From SVEL01 sp045126475 (GTDB taxonomy: Bacteria; Bacillota; Clostridia; Lachnospirales; Lachnospiraceae), in the NCBI GenBank assembly GCA_045126475.1, contig JBGVOL010000098.1:1-13583 (forward strand): DNA of 13,583 nucleotides, read 5' to 3'. The stretch's first letter is position 1. Each line of letters opens with the position of its first letter. The position numbers were made by a program, and so were the translations under genes. Positions 13,493 through 13,583 of the stretch are shown here, one piece after another. The notes below the pieces were generated by a model that was given only the letters and a program-made list of their open reading frames with translations, did no database searches and had not been told where the DNA came from.

Positions 13493-13583
13493 ATGATTGC
13501 AATGGAAAGCTTTGTACAAGGTACATTACTTATAATAATATTGACAATTATTGGGGCTGTTAATTCAGGCACACCGTTTATTT
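13493..13583 (+). CDS. Start of an unrecognised membrane protein (cut by window end)
   Basis: ATG 13493 has AAAGGG (about 13479-13484) eight bases upstream and opens a frame of 30 codons that runs off the window. The peptide is MIAMESFVQG, then a hydrophobic stretch (TLLIIILTIIGAVN) and SGTPFI, consistent with a first membrane segment. ATG 13502 is an alternative start. It lies 16 bases after the lipoprotein stop with no terminator between, so it is probably in the same operon. Too little is visible to assign a family. Confidence 0.55.
   Translation, partial: MIAMESFVQGTLLIIILTIIGAVNSGTPFI

Noticed and set aside
1..13583. CRISPR arrays, insertion sequences, integrase, tRNA genes
   Set aside because: No regularly spaced repeats, transposase or integrase motifs, terminal inverted repeats or tRNA cloverleafs other than the tRNA-like part of tmRNA were seen on reading both strands.

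Overview
The window looks like chromosomal DNA of a low-GC Gram-positive anaerobe of the Clostridia, most likely a Lachnospiraceae-type gut or rumen bacterium. The evidence is the AT-rich sequence, strong GGAGG-type ribosome binding sites, the gpmI / secG / rnr / smpB / ssrA gene order typical of Clostridia, a clostridial-type tmRNA tag, a flavoprotein-rubredoxin-rubrerythrin fusion, and a DUF4474-like protein. The genus cannot be named from sequence alone.

Layout. (1) 1-404: 3' end of gpmI (glycolysis). (2) 438-1718: a CapA/PgsA-like anchored protein gene broken by an in-frame TAA and also lacking expected active-site residues. (3) 1745-5269: a housekeeping block for protein export and RNA quality control. 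It holds secG with its own promoter and terminator, rnr (RNase R), smpB, and ssrA (tmRNA) with promoter and terminator. RNase R, SmpB and tmRNA act together in ribosome rescue (trans-translation) and decay of faulty mRNA. (4) 5414-6592: a three-module oxidative-stress protein (flavin reductase-like, rubredoxin, rubrerythrin) with a well-placed internal start that could also yield rubrerythrin alone. (5) 6771-7861: a probably acquired AbiE-type toxin-antitoxin locus with an intact AbiEi-like antitoxin and an AbiEii toxin reduced to its two ends. (6) 7868-8143 (-): acylphosphatase. (7) 8284-10012: a small acidic protein and a MATE exporter in one operon, with a terminator that lies inside the convergent neighbour. 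(8) 9912-11690 (-): a two-gene operon of a membrane-anchored DUF4474-like protein and a calcineurin-like metallophosphatase. (9) 11941-13476: a lipoprotein with leucine-rich repeats and a transglutaminase-like domain. (10) 13493-end: start of an unrecognised membrane protein.

Most of the window is ordinary core genome. The items most worth a second look are the internal translation start in the rubrerythrin fusion, the internally deleted AbiEii toxin beside an intact antitoxin, the MATE terminator embedded in the opposing metallophosphatase gene, and the uncharacterised DUF4474-phosphatase pair next to the LRR-transglutaminase lipoprotein. I found no CRISPR array, transposase, integrase or clear evidence of a wholly new system. 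No stretch over 300 bases lacks a gene; the longest gaps (6593-6867 and 11691-11940) hold a terminator and promoters.
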